Positions 10,601 through 23,230 of a stretch of DNA of 64,000 bases are shown here, piece after piece. Every line of letters begins with the position of its first letter. Position 1 is the stretch's first letter. The notes beneath the pieces are model-generated. The model made no database searches and was not told where the DNA came from. It saw only the letters and a list, made by a program, of their open reading frames with translations. This stretch comes from Metallyticus violacea (Eukaryota; Arthropoda; Insecta; Mantodea; Metallyticidae): assembly GCA_030762175.1 (NCBI GenBank), contig CM060831.1:31075001-31139000 (forward strand), written 5' to 3'. Made by a program: the position numbers and the translations under genes.

Positions 10601-12974
10601 AGAATATTATCTTTTGAAAAATTTGGTGTGAAACAGATAAAACGTTTTTGCTCACCTTACATAAATAAATCCTTTATATGCCTAAATCATTTACGACAGC
10701 AAAAATTGGAAAAGAGATTTGTAAAGCTCAAACGTTAATGCGTATTTCATGTGCAAAAGACGCAAATTCAATTCTAATGCTTTTCGAAGCGGACACTTCT
10801 CTAAATCATTGAAAAGTGTAGTACACGTTGATTATTGTATCTACTTACATTAACATATATTATAGATTTTTAAATGCGTTTATTTATTGATCATTTGTAA
10901 GTCCTCATGTACTCAACATTCCGAGCTATTTAATACATTTTTCAAGAATTACTTTGCCAAATGATTACCATATTGGCGAGTTTACGGCACAACAATGTTA
11001 ATTATCTTAACGAGACATAAGTGGTCCTAATTCAGGATGATGTAGAATATCACAGGCCACGTCTAAACAATTAGATAGGAAAATTCTAGTGTAAAAAAAA
11101 AAAGACTAGCTGGAAAAGTATCTTGATTTTAATTTTATTGGAACAAATTTGAGGTACAGCTTAAAAAGGGTGCGTTAAAAAAAACACAAGGACTAGAAAC
11201 AAAAAGCAACTCATTAGAATTATTATTTATATAACTAGTGTATCATTTTTGTGGCGATGTTGTTTGTTTTTGTTTAGAAGAATTCAAATGGAAATGGATG
11301 CTAATTCCGCAATGTTTCATACTGAAAATTCGGATATCATTCCATAAGAAATTACGAAGAAAGCTCAGGTAGCGGAGGGATTGTTAATTCCTCAAAAATC
11401 AAAAAGTATATACGAAAAGGAACATGACTAGCTCTGTACATGGAAAAAAGGGAAATATATTAGTTTATATAATGAAAAAAGTTTTTGGAATATTTTCAGA
11501 GCTGGTAAATATATAATATAATGCTTATTGATTATTAATATACTAGATAATTTAAAATTTAAATTCTTAAATGCGTTTATCTTATGCCCTAGACGCTGTG
11601 GTGTGTGTGTATTCGAAAGTAAAATCAATGTAGTAAGGTTAAGGAAGTTTTATGTTAATATAATAGAGATTACTAATAGTTCAAGATTATTAATGAAATA
11701 ATTCCATCTTCAATGTTTCCAAAAAATGAAAGTTAATTTATGATGAATAATAACTTACATTACTGTTGTAGTTTCAAAACATTGTTTTAATAAAATCATG
11801 TTTGCATGTTGATACGCTTGCTAGGGCGATGGTTTAAGCTTTTTCTTACAGGTACGTTGTTTGAAATTGGTTTTGAAGACGGTGATAATTTCATGAAATA
11901 TTAATACTAGATAACGTTTTCTAGCGCCAGTTCCAGAACTAGGCAAATTGTGCACGATTTATAGCGTCATATAAAGCGGTTTAATGCTGGGATTGCACAA
12001 AAACCCATTATCAAGTTTAGAGTCACAGTATTAAAAATTCGGACAAAAACAAAAGTCTATGTAAATAGGCGAGTGAATTAAAACTATGTTTACATAATTT
12101 AAAAATATAGGGCTATAGTTGTAAATCTTGTGCGCTCATGCGATATTTTACGTCTTCGCTACCTGACGGCCACACTCGTATTTAAATTCCGCTTCCCCTT
12201 TTATCAGTTTTTGCATGTCGTTTTCTGAACATGTATCCTGCGGGTCTCACGGAAGTATACATTCATTCGCGAAGAATGTAGACTACAGAAGTATAAAGCA
12301 ACGCTTTTTTATGCGTAAACCTTGTTTTAAGAATGAATTAGCTCGTCGTTTGGTTGCAGAATACATTCAAAACATTTCTAATCAAATGTGTATTTGTAGA
12401 ACTGAAATTTAAGATAAATGTATTTCTATCCACTGGTTCAGTGCAAAACACACTACAGATTTAACAGAGGAAAATAATATAGGAGATTGCCACAGATCTT
12501 GAAACGTTCGCCAATAAAACGCTCCCAAACTGGTACAAATAGAGGTTTCGGAATGTAAAAGGAAACACCGGTAATGATATGAGAACAATACAGTGGCCGA
12601 ATTAAATTATGTGAATTAGAATATTTTACCGACACAATGTCTGTTTAGCCAAGTGAGGAAGACAAATCTAGCATTTACTATAGTAGCAGTAATAGGTGTA
12701 TTTTTATTGTTATAAAATTCTATACACACATTACAAATATATTTTATGCAAGAGTTGTAGACCGTGCATGCTTAAATATGATACACAATTAGAAAGAGGA
12801 ACAAATAATAATAAATAATCAAACAATATTAAAATAATAAATAAATAAACATTATAATTGGGAAGAACAGATGTATGTATGGAAACATAATACATATTAT
12901 TTATAATTATCCTAGTTATTGCGTTCTACATTACTTCTAGCTTTGCGCACTTTGGCTAGGAAAATATGCATAAT
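10601..12974. other. AT-rich intergenic sequence
   Basis: The longest frames are about 65 codons and unrecognised. No tRNA-like head, tandem repeat or transposase motif was seen. Confidence 0.55.
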
Positions 12975-13260
12975 CAATCAATTAGTGTGGTTTGCAAACA
13001 GGTCCCCATGCCATTCGTCCTCTAATTGTCATAAAAAAGTTTTCAGGGAACAGTTTTTTCCCCCAAGTGTTCCCAGTGGGTACATTCGGCCAAAATATGT
13101 ACCCATTCCTCATCCCCTTCATAAAATGGGCAGATTCTCCTACCAGAATTGTCATTATTTTTTGAGCCTTCCAATTTCTCAGTCGAAACCACATCATTCC
13201 TGGTCTCGCCTTTCTCCTTAGAAAGAGCATATATGCCTCTTTATCTCAGGTTAATTTAAT
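12975..13260 (-). pseudogene. LINE ORF2 C-terminal relic
   Basis: A reverse-strand frame (82 codons, 12982-13230) gives LRRKARPGMMWFRLRNWK. After a frameshift comes CPFYEGDEEWVHILAECTHW. The GMxWFRL segment followed by a C..., H..., C zinc-knuckle spacing (CPFY with the second Cys replaced by Tyr, then VHILAEC) is the usual end of ORF2 in several insect non-LTR retrotransposons. No reverse-transcriptase motif was found on the 3' side of the window strand, so this is a detached tail. The clade cannot be fixed from so little sequence. A frameshift and the missing Cys show it is dead. The call depends on a short motif and is moderate. Confidence 0.45.
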
Positions 13261-16200
13261 CTTCTTCTGTAAGGTAAGAGTGTAAACAGGTAATAGGTTT
13301 ATATCTAAAGCCCGGTATTATGTAACACTACTACTTAATAATAATGGATAAAAAAGAAAACTACATCTCATCAACAATGATATGCAGAAACTTTCGATAA
13401 ACAGAATTCATTAGCATCGAGTCCCTCACTGGCCATAGTAAAATGCTATGCTTTTAATAAGGAAACGGGAACACTGCATTACATCCTCTTTCAGTAAAAT
13501 TGACCTATTTCTAAACAATACTTTCAATTTCAAACTGAATATTTCGGACATTTTCCAAACTCCCAGCGTTTCTGACTCACTAATAAGAAACAGGGGCGCA
13601 GGCTTTTCGTTCACCGAGTGAGTGCACTTTAAGATGCTCGTCTTGGGAACCTCTTCCAATCTCAGCTCATTCAGCGCTTCCCTTCCAATTCTCACCCTGC
13701 CCCATTTTATTAAATTCTACGCTACGTGTAAGTACTCAGCAGGAAATGGGATTGGAAATTGCATAACCACAATGCTCTACTCAGTACCCTAACCTACTCT
13801 GTGGCTCGGTTATAGATTTCAATAAATGACGACCAAGATTTAAATTTATTTCACGTTTGGACATATTGCGTTTAAGATAACACACCACAATGGGATTTCA
13901 GTTGCTGTATATCTGATTTCAGATCCATGGTGGGCCAAATTTCTGCCTGAATGTTTATACCGTTCCCATTAAAACATAGGAAGACGCATATTTCTTTCAG
14001 TGTGGGGTAGACTGAACTGCTTGTGATGAACGCAATACGGTAGGTCTTGTTGCTCAAGGTTTTTAATCACGTTTCACAGTTGTAATCTTGTACTTCCTTT
14101 TCATTGTTATAATACACACGTTTTCTTAACAGTGCTGTCTTAAATTAGCGTCATGATCTAGTAAATATTTTGGGTAAGTACTTACCAAAGGCTGACACTT
14201 GCTTCTCGCTAGGCTACTTCAATATTTGAAAAGAGTAAAACAATATGGTGAACGGTTGCATTTATTACTGACATGGATTGTTCAGACTGTAGCAGATCCG
14301 CTCTATAGCAGCTAAACACATACTACTTGGGTGTGAGATACGGAAAGGAGAAGATTTGAAGCCTTTGGAGCTTCATCACTGAACACCGTGGAAGATTCAG
14401 GTTTTGGAGCTTGTTAAGAGTATAGAGCTAGAACTTTATAAAAGATAAGGTGTACCACAATGGAGTGCTTCTCATTGCTTGATTTTATCCTTTGCTTCTA
14501 CAATGTGATCAGTTTAACATGTCCGTTACTAGATACAAAGTATGCCCACTAGTAAATTGTCTTCAATACTGAGCGTTGATACGAAAATAGCCAGATTCCG
14601 GATCGGAAGATGAAGTAAGCATGTATTATCAGCAGTAGAATTAAACAATTGGGAGGACAATTGTGAAATATTCTAGGCTGGTTTCTCATTTTACATTGTA
14701 GGTCACAAATGGGCACAACATTCTATATCTCATCGAATGAAAAACAGCGCTGCGACGTTTCTTTTATGATTCATAAAGGTAAGAAAGCTCTCGGGTTTCC
14801 GAAATCCCATTTGTTAGGGGGGGAAACTAAGGCGCAATTGCACAGCCACGAGCTGTTGTGCTATCTTGTTGAAATTACCCTGTGTTTATATACCACCCTT
14901 CTTCTTGAGCTCATAACAAGACATTCATTAATCGTATACAGAAAAAATTGTTTGATTCACTGAGTTGCTGAAAAAATTCGGTCCAAACAGGTTGCCTGTT
15001 ATTCTCGCTCAAATTGTTAGGGACTTTTTTATTTCTTGGAAAGCACTGTGGGTTCTCCGTGGACCAAAAGAAAACGATTGTACCAACACCCACAGCACAT
15101 AGCACATGGGAGGAGGGGGAGGGGACTTGGTAAAGGAACGTGTTTCAAGTAGTCAAATCTTTGATGAAATTTATAAGCAAAGGTACATAATTACAATGCT
15201 TGTTTTTCGAATATACGTGTATGTAATATAATTCACCTTCTAGTGTCCCATTTACTTCTTCCATTACAATTATTATCAATACACTTCTAGAATATTTTAG
15301 CATTTTTCAATTCATTATTTTCGATTTCCCTGTATTCTTTCTTTTCCTCTCTTCAGCAGCAGATTTACCTGTCCCTGATAATTATCATCTAATGGGCTCT
15401 TCTGCGTCTTCTTAAGATACAATGTTATAATAGTAAATAGTGTACCATAAAAAATATAGCCTTATTCTTTACTTTCTCTTCGTGGACTTTGACCATCATT
15501 TTTCCTTCTTCTTCTGTTCTTTTACCTTTATTTCTTCCTGACACATATGTCCAGTACGTTGTGAAAGGGAAGGCTACGTGACCATCTGATGTGAAAGTGT
15601 TTTGTGGAGAGAAAGTGAAGTGGAAAATGAGGAACAAGGTCCAGTGCACAACTTAAAACTTTCGCCGGATGATGTGACATTTTCTACGCCTCTCCTTGCC
15701 ACTTTTAACTTTCCTGTCGAATTTTAAGGTAAATGCTGCTATACGGTACACATAAGGTAGCCTGCAAAGATTCTGCTAGGCCGAAAGAACTTTAACACAA
15801 AACATGGTTTGTTTTCCCAGATATTTACAAGTCAAAACGTTTTCAAAATGCCATAACTCTTTCAGTTCCATTCGTTTGTGTTTTAAGTATTTTGAAAATA
15901 GTACCAAACAATGATATGATATTTTGTAATAATAAGCATCTATAAGAGAGAAAGTAAAATTGAATTCAGGAGCAACTTGGAGACTTCTATAGTTGCCTTC
16001 AAGTATAGAAGAAATAACTGAAGTTAAAATTTATATTTTTAGTGAACTTCTTATGTTTTCCTATATTTTATTTCTACGACTCTCAACATTGCTACTCTTT
16101 CTTACCATTTTTATATTTCGGGGAAATATTGCCTCCAAGAATGACAATTTTCTCTAGAAAATTTCCGTGCTCGCAAATATTTTCCTCAGCAATAGTATAT

Positions 16201-16429
16201 TTTGTGAAACTAAAAGTGTATTTGAGGAAGCACTAAATGAAAATAAAATTCACACTAACAATCTAAAAAATCAGACACGTTCGTTAATGAACAAACAAAA
16301 ATGTGCGCATCATGGGAACCAGCCCAACATGATGCTGTGCACTAACCTGAGACTAGAGCACAGCATTGCGAGTATTGAACGCCTAGTGAGATGCGGAAAC
16401 ATTGAAGTCAGCAGACTGAATTGAACGCC
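13261..16429. other. Intergenic sequence
   Basis: Several unrecognised frames of 60-89 codons (for example reverse 13426-13695). A weak LINE-like phrase near 14340-14400 is discussed under rejected items. No tandem or dispersed repeat was identified. Confidence 0.45.
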
Positions 16430-16610
16430 TCCACCATGACAGTGCACGATTCCATTCAGCACGTGCGGCTGTCACAACTGGATTATCTCATCCCCCTTAC
16501 TTGCCGCACTTAGAACCATCCAATTAGCACATTGGCTTCATGGATTCTACAGGCATTTTATTTCCTCAGAAAATGTACTGGAAAAGGAGATTATGCGGAA
16601 AGATAGATGA
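16430..16610 (+). pseudogene. mariner transposase relic (second to third Asp)
   Basis: A short mariner fragment. A forward frame from 16434 gives HHDSARFHSARAAVTTGLSH, then PPYLPHLEPSN, a stop, and HIGFMDSTG. This matches the family block HHDNARPH ... HPPYSPDLAPSDYHLFG. The second catalytic Asp (HHDS) is kept. The third falls at the SN-stop position and is lost. About 55 codons remain. The flanking DNA on both sides shows no further transposase, so the element was cut down before or after insertion. The C14 run at 16628 just downstream is unrelated in sequence. Confidence 0.78.
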
Positions 16611-17384
16611 GGGTAAGAATTGAGCTTCCCCCCCCCCCCTTTCCTCCTGTTTCCCTTTTGTGGGAACAAGCCAATCAGGATTTGGGGGCACAAATTTCCA
16701 TGTACTTTCTTAATGAACCACTATAGGTTGGCAGAATGATCACCCAAGTAGTTAACCACATGGTTGTTATTGTTAAAACTGCTGGATAACCATATAGTGT
16801 GTACATCATGTGCGTGCTACTAACGGGGTATTTTCTAAAACTTGGCTTTTTCAAACTGAATTCAAACAAACTATCAACGCAAATACTAGCAGAATAAAGA
16901 GCTAAAGCATTTGTACAATGTCATTTGGCATGTTAACATAAATGCAGACTTTCAAAAAATATTGGGTGATCTTAAAAACTTAACTCCTAAAATAAAGCTA
17001 CATTTTCAATAATATAGTGAGATAAGTTTTGCCTTTCCCGGAGTGTTTTCCCTCGCTCGGTCAGTCGGCCAACCGGTCTCGGTGATAAGCGGGGGTCAAA
17101 CAATAAAACAATACACGAACCAATAAGTTCATTACTTACCAAAGTATCAAATGAAGTGTTGAAAATATGAATTTTGGAAATTAAAGATGAAATTTTGTTT
17201 TCTTTTGAAGTTTTAAAATTATCAACTTTGATTATTCAAATATCTTATAAAGAGTATGCTCTGAAGTAGTTAATGAAATAAATTTATCTTCGAGTGAAAC
17301 CTTTATAAAATTCAACAGGTTCGGTTTGCAAACATTATAATAGCTCATTAAAAGGGTGGAAATGGAGCCCTTGGATTTTAGGCT
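16611..17384. other. Intergenic sequence
   Basis: A C14 run occurs at 16628. No family match for the 64-codon reverse frame at 16675-16869. Nothing else was recognised. Confidence 0.5.
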
Positions 17385-17765
17385 ATTAATGCCTTCATTC
17401 CCCACTCATTTTTGGCATTTCTTTAGGAAATTATTCATCACTCCTGTAGCTCATTTTGCGAAATCCGGAGAATTTCATGACGAATATTATCTGTGAGTTC
17501 TTATATGGAGTGCCAGAGATAACAATCGCAGGAGCCCACAAATCCATACTAATAACCTGTCTTGTTGAAACATGTTGTGAATTGTTCTCATGGAATTATT
17601 CGCAGTGTGAGCAGTAGCAGAGCTCTGTTGCAAAAATGCATAATCACACTCCCCATCAAGCAATTCTCTGAAAAAAGGAGCTAGTATGGTATTCGCATAA
17701 GTAACAGAATCAACTGTATGGGTAAAACAAATAGGTCCCATGATTCTTTCACTACTGAATTAATA
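17385..17765 (-). pseudogene. DUF4817-type transposase, DDE-domain relic
   Basis: Reverse frame beginning MGPICFTHTVDSVTYANTI, then FFRELLDGECDYAFLQQSSA and TAHTANNSM. This parallels the DDE domain of DUF4817-linked transposases (GPIFF..TV...Y, then FQQDGATAHTA). The second catalytic Asp is replaced: FLQQSS stands where FQQDG is expected. After frameshifts, LWAPAIVISGTPYKN and NIRHEILRISQNELQE with MNNFLKKCQK match the C-terminal helices; the third Asp is deleted. The first half of the protein is absent. It is an inactive fossil of the same type as the relics at 2.0, 37.7 and 52.4 kb, though too diverged to say whether from the same family. Confidence 0.75.
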
Positions 17766-18439
17766 CATATGAATCGTGAATCGACACGAGGCATAATAAA
17801 CTTATGTATATTGTCGAATTAATAAACGAGCAACACAACCTACACCCGGGACCAGCTGCGCAATAATTGCTACACTAAGCAAGGTCAACAAGTAAGCAAA
17901 CAAGCTTGCTACCAAGCAAACAAGCTTGCTACCCCCTCCACAGCGCGGTAAACGAGTTGAGGATCGCTCATAGAAAACACCCTGAACCATGGAGGAAAGC
18001 AACACTGGTCGCGCGGTATTACACATATCCATAAGAAAAATTCGTGAATATAAGAATAGTGGTAGTCAAACTAGTAACCTAAATTATTTGATCAGTTGCT
18101 TTGTTGTAGCCTAACAGATAAGCATTCTAATATCTTCGAATATGTCGAACTTTAAAGTGCAAACTTTGAAAATTGGAAAACAATTTCAAGATCAATGCTG
18201 ACTTTAGAATTTTTACCATGTGTATAACCAAAAGCTATACGACAGGCACTCATAAAGTTTCCGAACGTGAGTAAATTATTCACAATAATGTGTAAACATA
18301 TAAATGTAAACAAACTAACTTTCTCCTTCTGCTACCCATGCAGTTTCAACAAGTGAACTAACGGAACACTTGTGCCAGCAATTCAGTGTAGCACAGTAGA
18401 GCTGGGGAGAAAAGATTAACATGCAATTGGTTATTATGA
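17766..18439. other. Intergenic sequence
   Basis: A short duplicated phrase, AAGCAAACAAGCTTGCTACC, occurs twice in tandem near 17893-17932. A 76-codon reverse frame has no family match. Nothing else was recognised. Confidence 0.55.
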
Positions 18440-19060
18440 TTTAAAAAAAACAGCTTCAACAAAGAGCAACGTCTTGAGAGACAAACAAACTTTAGGGAGC
18501 TTTGCTCTTTTTAGTACAACAGTTCGCGGGGATGTATGAGGGGCCGAATATCTTTTAAAGACGAAGAGAGAAGTGGAAGAATTGCAAAGTCAGTGACAGC
18601 AGAAACATTGGTACTATAGATCCCCCAGTGACCCTTGAGAATTTATATACATTCTTTAAATTGAATCGGTAAGTAACTCAACATGTCATGAAAAATTCTT
18701 CACTCAGGGTGTCCACAGCCTCAGAGGACAAAAAGTCATTTGATTGGAATGGTGCCACGAAATGCTCCAAAAATACAATAACTAGGATTTTTTCCGTGTT
18801 TCAGAAAAAATAAAAGGTGATCAAACACGGAATATCAACATTGTCCGAAAACAAAATGTCAGTCATCAGTTCGAATTATCTCAATGACACACCCCAACAA
18901 AGGTCGAGAGAGGGTGTGAGGAAGAAAATGATGAAATTGTCCAAATGCCGTGTAAAAACGGCCGTTAACTAGACTTAAGAGAGCACACGATATAATCCCC
19001 ACACCGACAATGCCACACTCAACTTTCAGTAGAGTACTTCTGTGAAACTTAGCTACCAAT
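18440..19060 (+). pseudogene. mariner transposase relic, N-terminal to second Asp
   Basis: A long but very decayed mariner. GRISFKDEERSGRIAKSVTA near 18550 is the linker after the first helix-turn-helix (family pattern EDDERSGRP). SLRGQKVI, a stop and LEWCHEMLQKYN near 18720-18770 match the segment before the first Asp. NVSHQFELSQ with HTPTKVERG near 18865-18905 matches the PE.KQQS ... TKV block, the DET signature being lost. NPHTDNATLNFQ near 19000 corresponds to the HDNA second-Asp block. The DWCxxMLQKY wording points to a branch different from the mariners at 25 and 43 kb. Many stops and at least four frameshifts. The C-terminal third is missing. Confidence 0.7.
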
Positions 19061-19529
19061 TCTCTTAGAGTTGTGACATAGCACCTGTGATAATTCCTGT
19101 TCCTTTTGGTGAAGAACTAACTATGGGGGTAGCAATTTTCAAGCCAAAAAGATAGATATCGGCATTAATTTTTCAAACTATATATGCTTATTAACTTTTA
19201 CAATATATCCATCGCTGGGTTCAGACACTGTACATGCCTTTATTTAACACCGGCAATATCAATATACCTATAGGTCAATAATATTTGAATAAAAATTATA
19301 ACACCAAATAATTATATTACGTGAAAACACACACACTCATTCACTCCCTATCTGTACATCATAATCATTCACTGTTTAAACACCGAAACAGTTCATTCGA
19401 TCCATACCACTGAAATATAATTATAATGTATACTTATGTAAGCCCAATCCTTAATCTTTTATGTATGTAATAAGTAACATCAAGTATGTATAAATGTGCA
19501 ATACGTTGTAATTGTAACGTCTGAATTGT
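19061..19529. other. AT-rich intergenic sequence
   Basis: No recognised features. Confidence 0.6.
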
Positions 19530-19963
19530 GTAAGGTCGACAAAAGAGAAAGCTCCTCAGTTTTTGTACGGTAGACTGGAGGCCGAGAGGGTCATATAAAG
19601 TCTTTACACTAGGAAGAATGAACCTAAGAAGTGCATTGCTATTTTTAAAAGGGTTTCCTTTCGAGGGTAATAAAGTGAAAGGATTTTTAAATTCGTTAAG
19701 GTCTCTGACCCCAACAGGGGATGTATCGTGCGCCCTTTAAATCTAGCCAAAGCTGACCTATGTTTTAGGACTTTCAAAAACTAGCGTGGAACGTGGGCAT
19801 GTGAACTTAAACCAGCCAATGGAAAACGTATGTTGACCTTTTAAAGATAGGCGCAAAGACTGCGCGTGCCTTGTGACTCTGTTGGCAACATTAAAAGCAA
19901 CTATCGCTTGATTTGAGTGTAATAAATAAGGGAGTTGCTTGGCTGAGAGAAATAGTCCTGAAT

Positions 19964-20260
19964 TCTACGCTGGCGAGACAGGCAGTTTTAAATTTTACGC
20001 ACGGTGAGACGCAGCTCATTTACTCATTAAGCAGTTATAAGTTCGACGCTGCTGAGGCACACAGTTCACCGATTCAGTTCGACGCAGAGAACCTTTATAA
20101 ATTCTTTGCGCCACGAGACAAGCAGTTTTAGTTTTATACGCGGCGAGACATGCAGTTATGAGATACTCGGATGCAGAAACACTTCGCAGTACTAATCATA
20201 AATTCGACTTTCAGTTTCATGCGCCGCGGCAGTCGTCTGTACGTTTCACACGCGGCAACT
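19964..20260 (+). repeat. Degenerate roughly 30-bp tandem repeat within the LTR-like block
   Basis: A recurring phrase of the form TACGC-GGCGAGACA-GCAGTTTTA is seen at about 19966, 19999, 20106 and 20136. More diverged forms (TTCGACGCTGCTGAGGCACA near 20041, CATGCGCCGCGGCAGTC near 20218) lie between and after them. Unit spacing is irregular, about 29-50 bases. It may be an old minisatellite or repeated enhancer-like boxes in an LTR U3/R region. Confidence 0.45.
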
Positions 20261-20601
20261 AAGTTTATATTCAAAGTAGCCAAGTCTATCATACGCAAAA
20301 CACCAACGGACGCGAAAGATTTTGGACATAATAACTTACGCAGTTGCATATTAAGTCGCATCGCGTGCTTATCTACATTTTAGAAATCCTCTCATTCCCG
20401 TTGAATATGAGTCAACAAAACAGTAGAGTACCATGAGAATTGTCATTGAAGCTTGGGCATTAAAACCGAAGAGACCAATAATCAATCAATGAAATCACAA
20501 CTTGAGGCCAGTCAACATCAACAACACATCGCTTCAAGATTGATCCCCAACTTGGGACACATAGCCGCAGCTATGTGTCATCATCAAATCATCTCAAAAT
20601 T

Positions 20602-20662
20602 TGGCACCCAACGCGACTGCCTTACCAATCCACTTCATAATTTGGCTCACCAACGTGGGGCC
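20602..20662 (+). promoter_or_regulatory. Two tRNA-Lys primer-binding-site-like sequences
   Basis: TGGCACCCAACGCGAC (20602) and TGGCTCACCAACGTGGGGCC (20643), 41 bases apart. Both approximate TGGCGCCCAACGTGGGGC, the complement of the insect tRNA-Lys(CUU) 3' end. The second has one inserted base. Both are preceded by A-rich AATT. Their duplication is unusual for a primer-binding site. Confidence 0.4.
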
Positions 20663-20665
20663 AAC

Positions 20666-21787
20666 AACAACCACTCCCACGATCAAACCGCTTCAGCACA
20701 CACAGCTTTAATTAGGCGCCTTTGCATAAAAAATTCGCCCAGCTTTGAATAAGTTTCTTCCTACTCAAATAAGTTCCAGCTTGTTAACCTGTTCCTATTG
20801 AATTATATAAATTTGGCTCCCAGGTTCACCCGCCAATGTTCTCTGTTTAAGCAATTTGCCAGTTATTTGTTATCAATCTTCCAAGTTTCCACAAACAGGA
20901 TAAACTCTATCGCCTCTATTCAATCGTCACTTTTGGTGCTTTCCAAGCCCCAGTCTAAGCCAAGGCATACGTAATCTTTCCTTAAAAGTTAAGTTAGGTA
21001 TGTATAATTGTTTCTTCCAATTTATTTTAGTCTTTACTAAGTTCCAAAGATGTGTTTTTTTCCCCCCTCTGCATACTGCTTCTATATCCTGCCTATTTAT
21101 GCCATTTAGCTATCTTCTGCCTTTCCTCCTTAAATTATTGCTGCTCCCTCTGCCCCTCTACCAGGCCCATCCCATTCCAATTTTTTCTAATGCCACCTTC
21201 TACCCAGTAACTATTTTTCCAGTTTTTTAATGGAAGTAGTAAATTGCCCTTGGTGAAGATTGTTCTTTAATATTCGTATTTACAGCCAGAATTTCAAAAT
21301 TAATGGTATCTAAAAGCCTAACACATTGGCGATTTTATCATGGCCTCGTACATTTTTCTCCAGAATGCTCACTAGAGTGGCTGGCATCCCCGACAGTGTT
21401 CGCAGAACTTTTGCCTTACGCCCCCGGAGCTTTATGCAATGCGGAGGCTGTGTGCTGGGTTCATTTGCCATTCCTTCTGAAGGTTACACCAAAATACCGA
21501 AAACATTAATATTTGTTAATTCTGTTCCCTGATACTTCGATCTCTCATTCTTACTATAGTCGAATATACTTTATAAAGTTATTGTTTTGGTTTTGGCAAT
21601 TTACTGCAGCAATTCGCTAGTTTGTCCAGCCCTTGCCTTACGTTAGCAGCATACGAAGAGGAGGTTAGTAGCATCATTGAGGTTGATGAATGGCGGTAAT
21701 GCTTCCAGTCGTGGTTCTGAAGGATGAGCAGGTGTGTACAGACTGAGGGGGAAATACTTTGAGAAGCTTTTGTGGTAAAATTTAAAC

Positions 21788-21823
<36 letters not shown>

Positions 21824-23119
21824 CAGCATCCTCAACATCTAGTTCTTATCAGAAAAATTTCCGAATGTATATCGTGTGGTCAATATTGCAATATTTTCAC
21901 GGCATTTCATTGGGCCTATAAAATCATAGTCGAAAGCACAAAAACCAGTTTAACCCTTACTAATATATACTCATTTTCATAAAGCTTTATTTTTGTTTGT
22001 ATGACAAACATTCTAGCCTAACTATACACGAACATCTCTTAAAAGAATCGATTTGCACAAGTACACAAAATATAATTAACTAGAGCACTTAAGTTGCATT
22101 CATTTTGTTCAGATTTTTTATCCTTGTCCAAGTAAAACCTTCCAACACTGTCTACTGATAGGGAGATATCATAAAAATAGGATCTTATAGCTGTGTAAAA
22201 TGACAATGTTTCATTATAATTTTCAAATTAGCTTCTTTTTCTTCCTTTCATAACAAACATCGATTTGCAATTACTCAACATTTTAAACCATATGTTGGAT
22301 TCAACAATGAGTGATATGATACAATTTTAATGCCAAATTACAGAATCATAATAAGTTGCTATGGCAGAGTAGATCGGTTATGAGCTTTGAAATTTTAATG
22401 AACATTAAATTTTAAATTTTGAAATTTTTATTTGCTGCTAGTTTTTAAAACCATGCTTTCGGGCGTTAACCTAAATATGCAGTTTTTAGCAGAGTTGTGG
22501 CATGATCTTGATAATTGTTCCCTTGTTCCGGATCTTTCTGATTCTTCAGTGTAAACCATTTGGCAGTAGTTTTCTCACAGATATTTAAAAAGTTTACACG
22601 AATTGTATCTAAAACAGATTTCTATTAATTTTTCGTGTTTATTTTCATCGGAATTATGGCACATCTTTGTATGTTGTAACGCGCTTTACTGTATCGTTCA
22701 ACGAATGCATTAATGAAGCCAAGAAAATCGGTTTTTCATTGAGCTGTATAATTGCAGTTGATAGCCCTTAATGAAACATCAATATTATAATGAAATCTAC
22801 CGAATCGTTCCAAGTTCTTTATATGCTCTTTCTTTGAACTTTCCACCATTTCATCCAAAAGCAGATCAAAATAGCCCGATTTCAGATTTTAAGACCCAAC
22901 AAACAAAGAGCTTTGTACGCAATAACTTCAAACGTTTCATTTTTAGCATCGTGGAACGCTTAGATGAAATTTTCTCTTTCAATACATTTCCGCAGTTCTG
23001 AAGAATAATTAATTTATGATTTTAATAGAGTTTAGCGTTCATATTCACTATAGAAGTACATATTGCAGGCACTGAGGTTATATGAGTTGGAACTATAAAT
23101 TTGAAAGAGAGTTTTTCTT
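20666..23119. other. Intergenic sequence with one microsatellite
   Basis: A 36-bp trinucleotide run lies at 21788. The GC-richer part at 21340-21480 opens two overlapping forward frames of 68 codons with no family match. A third primer-site-like phrase (TTTGGCTCCCAGG) near 20811 is weaker than the pair upstream. Nothing else was recognised. Confidence 0.5.
21788..21823. repeat. (ATT)n microsatellite
   Basis: About twelve uninterrupted ATT units. No SINE body was recognised next to it, unlike the similar runs at 8.0 and 41.1 kb. Confidence 0.9.
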
Positions 23120-23230
23120 TCTTTTTGGAAAGGGAGCATTTCAGGCCTACTTTTAGAGTACCTTTCCGACATTTGCCATTGATGCGGATTGAGGAAAACC
23201 TGGAAAGGTTTCAGTCAGAAAGGATAACTA
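23120..23230 (-). mobile_element. SINE family B, internal fragment
   Basis: Read in reverse it gives CCAGGTTTTCCTCAATCC, ATGGCAAATGTCGGAAAGGT and ACTCTAAAAGTAGGCCTG. This matches the body of family B at 50.2 kb (CAGGTTTTTCTCAGTCC, ATGGCAAATGCCGGAGAGGT, ACTCTAAATTTAGGACTGG). The tRNA-like head and 3' tail are absent. Confidence 0.8.

Larger units (their letters stand above)
19530..20665 (+). mobile_element. Possible LTR-retrotransposon LTR plus leader fragment
   Basis: This block is richer in G and C than its flanks. At its 3' end are two sequences resembling a primer-binding site complementary to the 3' end of arthropod tRNA-Lys(CUU): TGGCACCCAACGC at 20602 and TGGCTCACCAACGTGGGG at 20643. 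LTR elements of insects carry such a site just after the 5' LTR. Upstream, TGTAAGGTCGAC near 19529 could be the LTR start and CTTTATAAATTC near 20092 a TATA region. No second LTR, polypurine tract, gag or pol was found nearby, so this is at best a truncated element or solo LTR plus leader. The boundaries are uncertain. Confidence 0.35.

Noticed and set aside
14325..14435. Possible LINE C-terminal phrase (DTERRRFEAFGASSL with frameshifts)
   Set aside because: Only about 20 residues loosely resemble the K+EAFEMW segment and no second motif supports it.
19530..20665. Integrated viral sequence
   Set aside because: Only primer-site-like and LTR-like features are present; no gag, polymerase or envelope similarity was seen, so nothing supports a viral origin.
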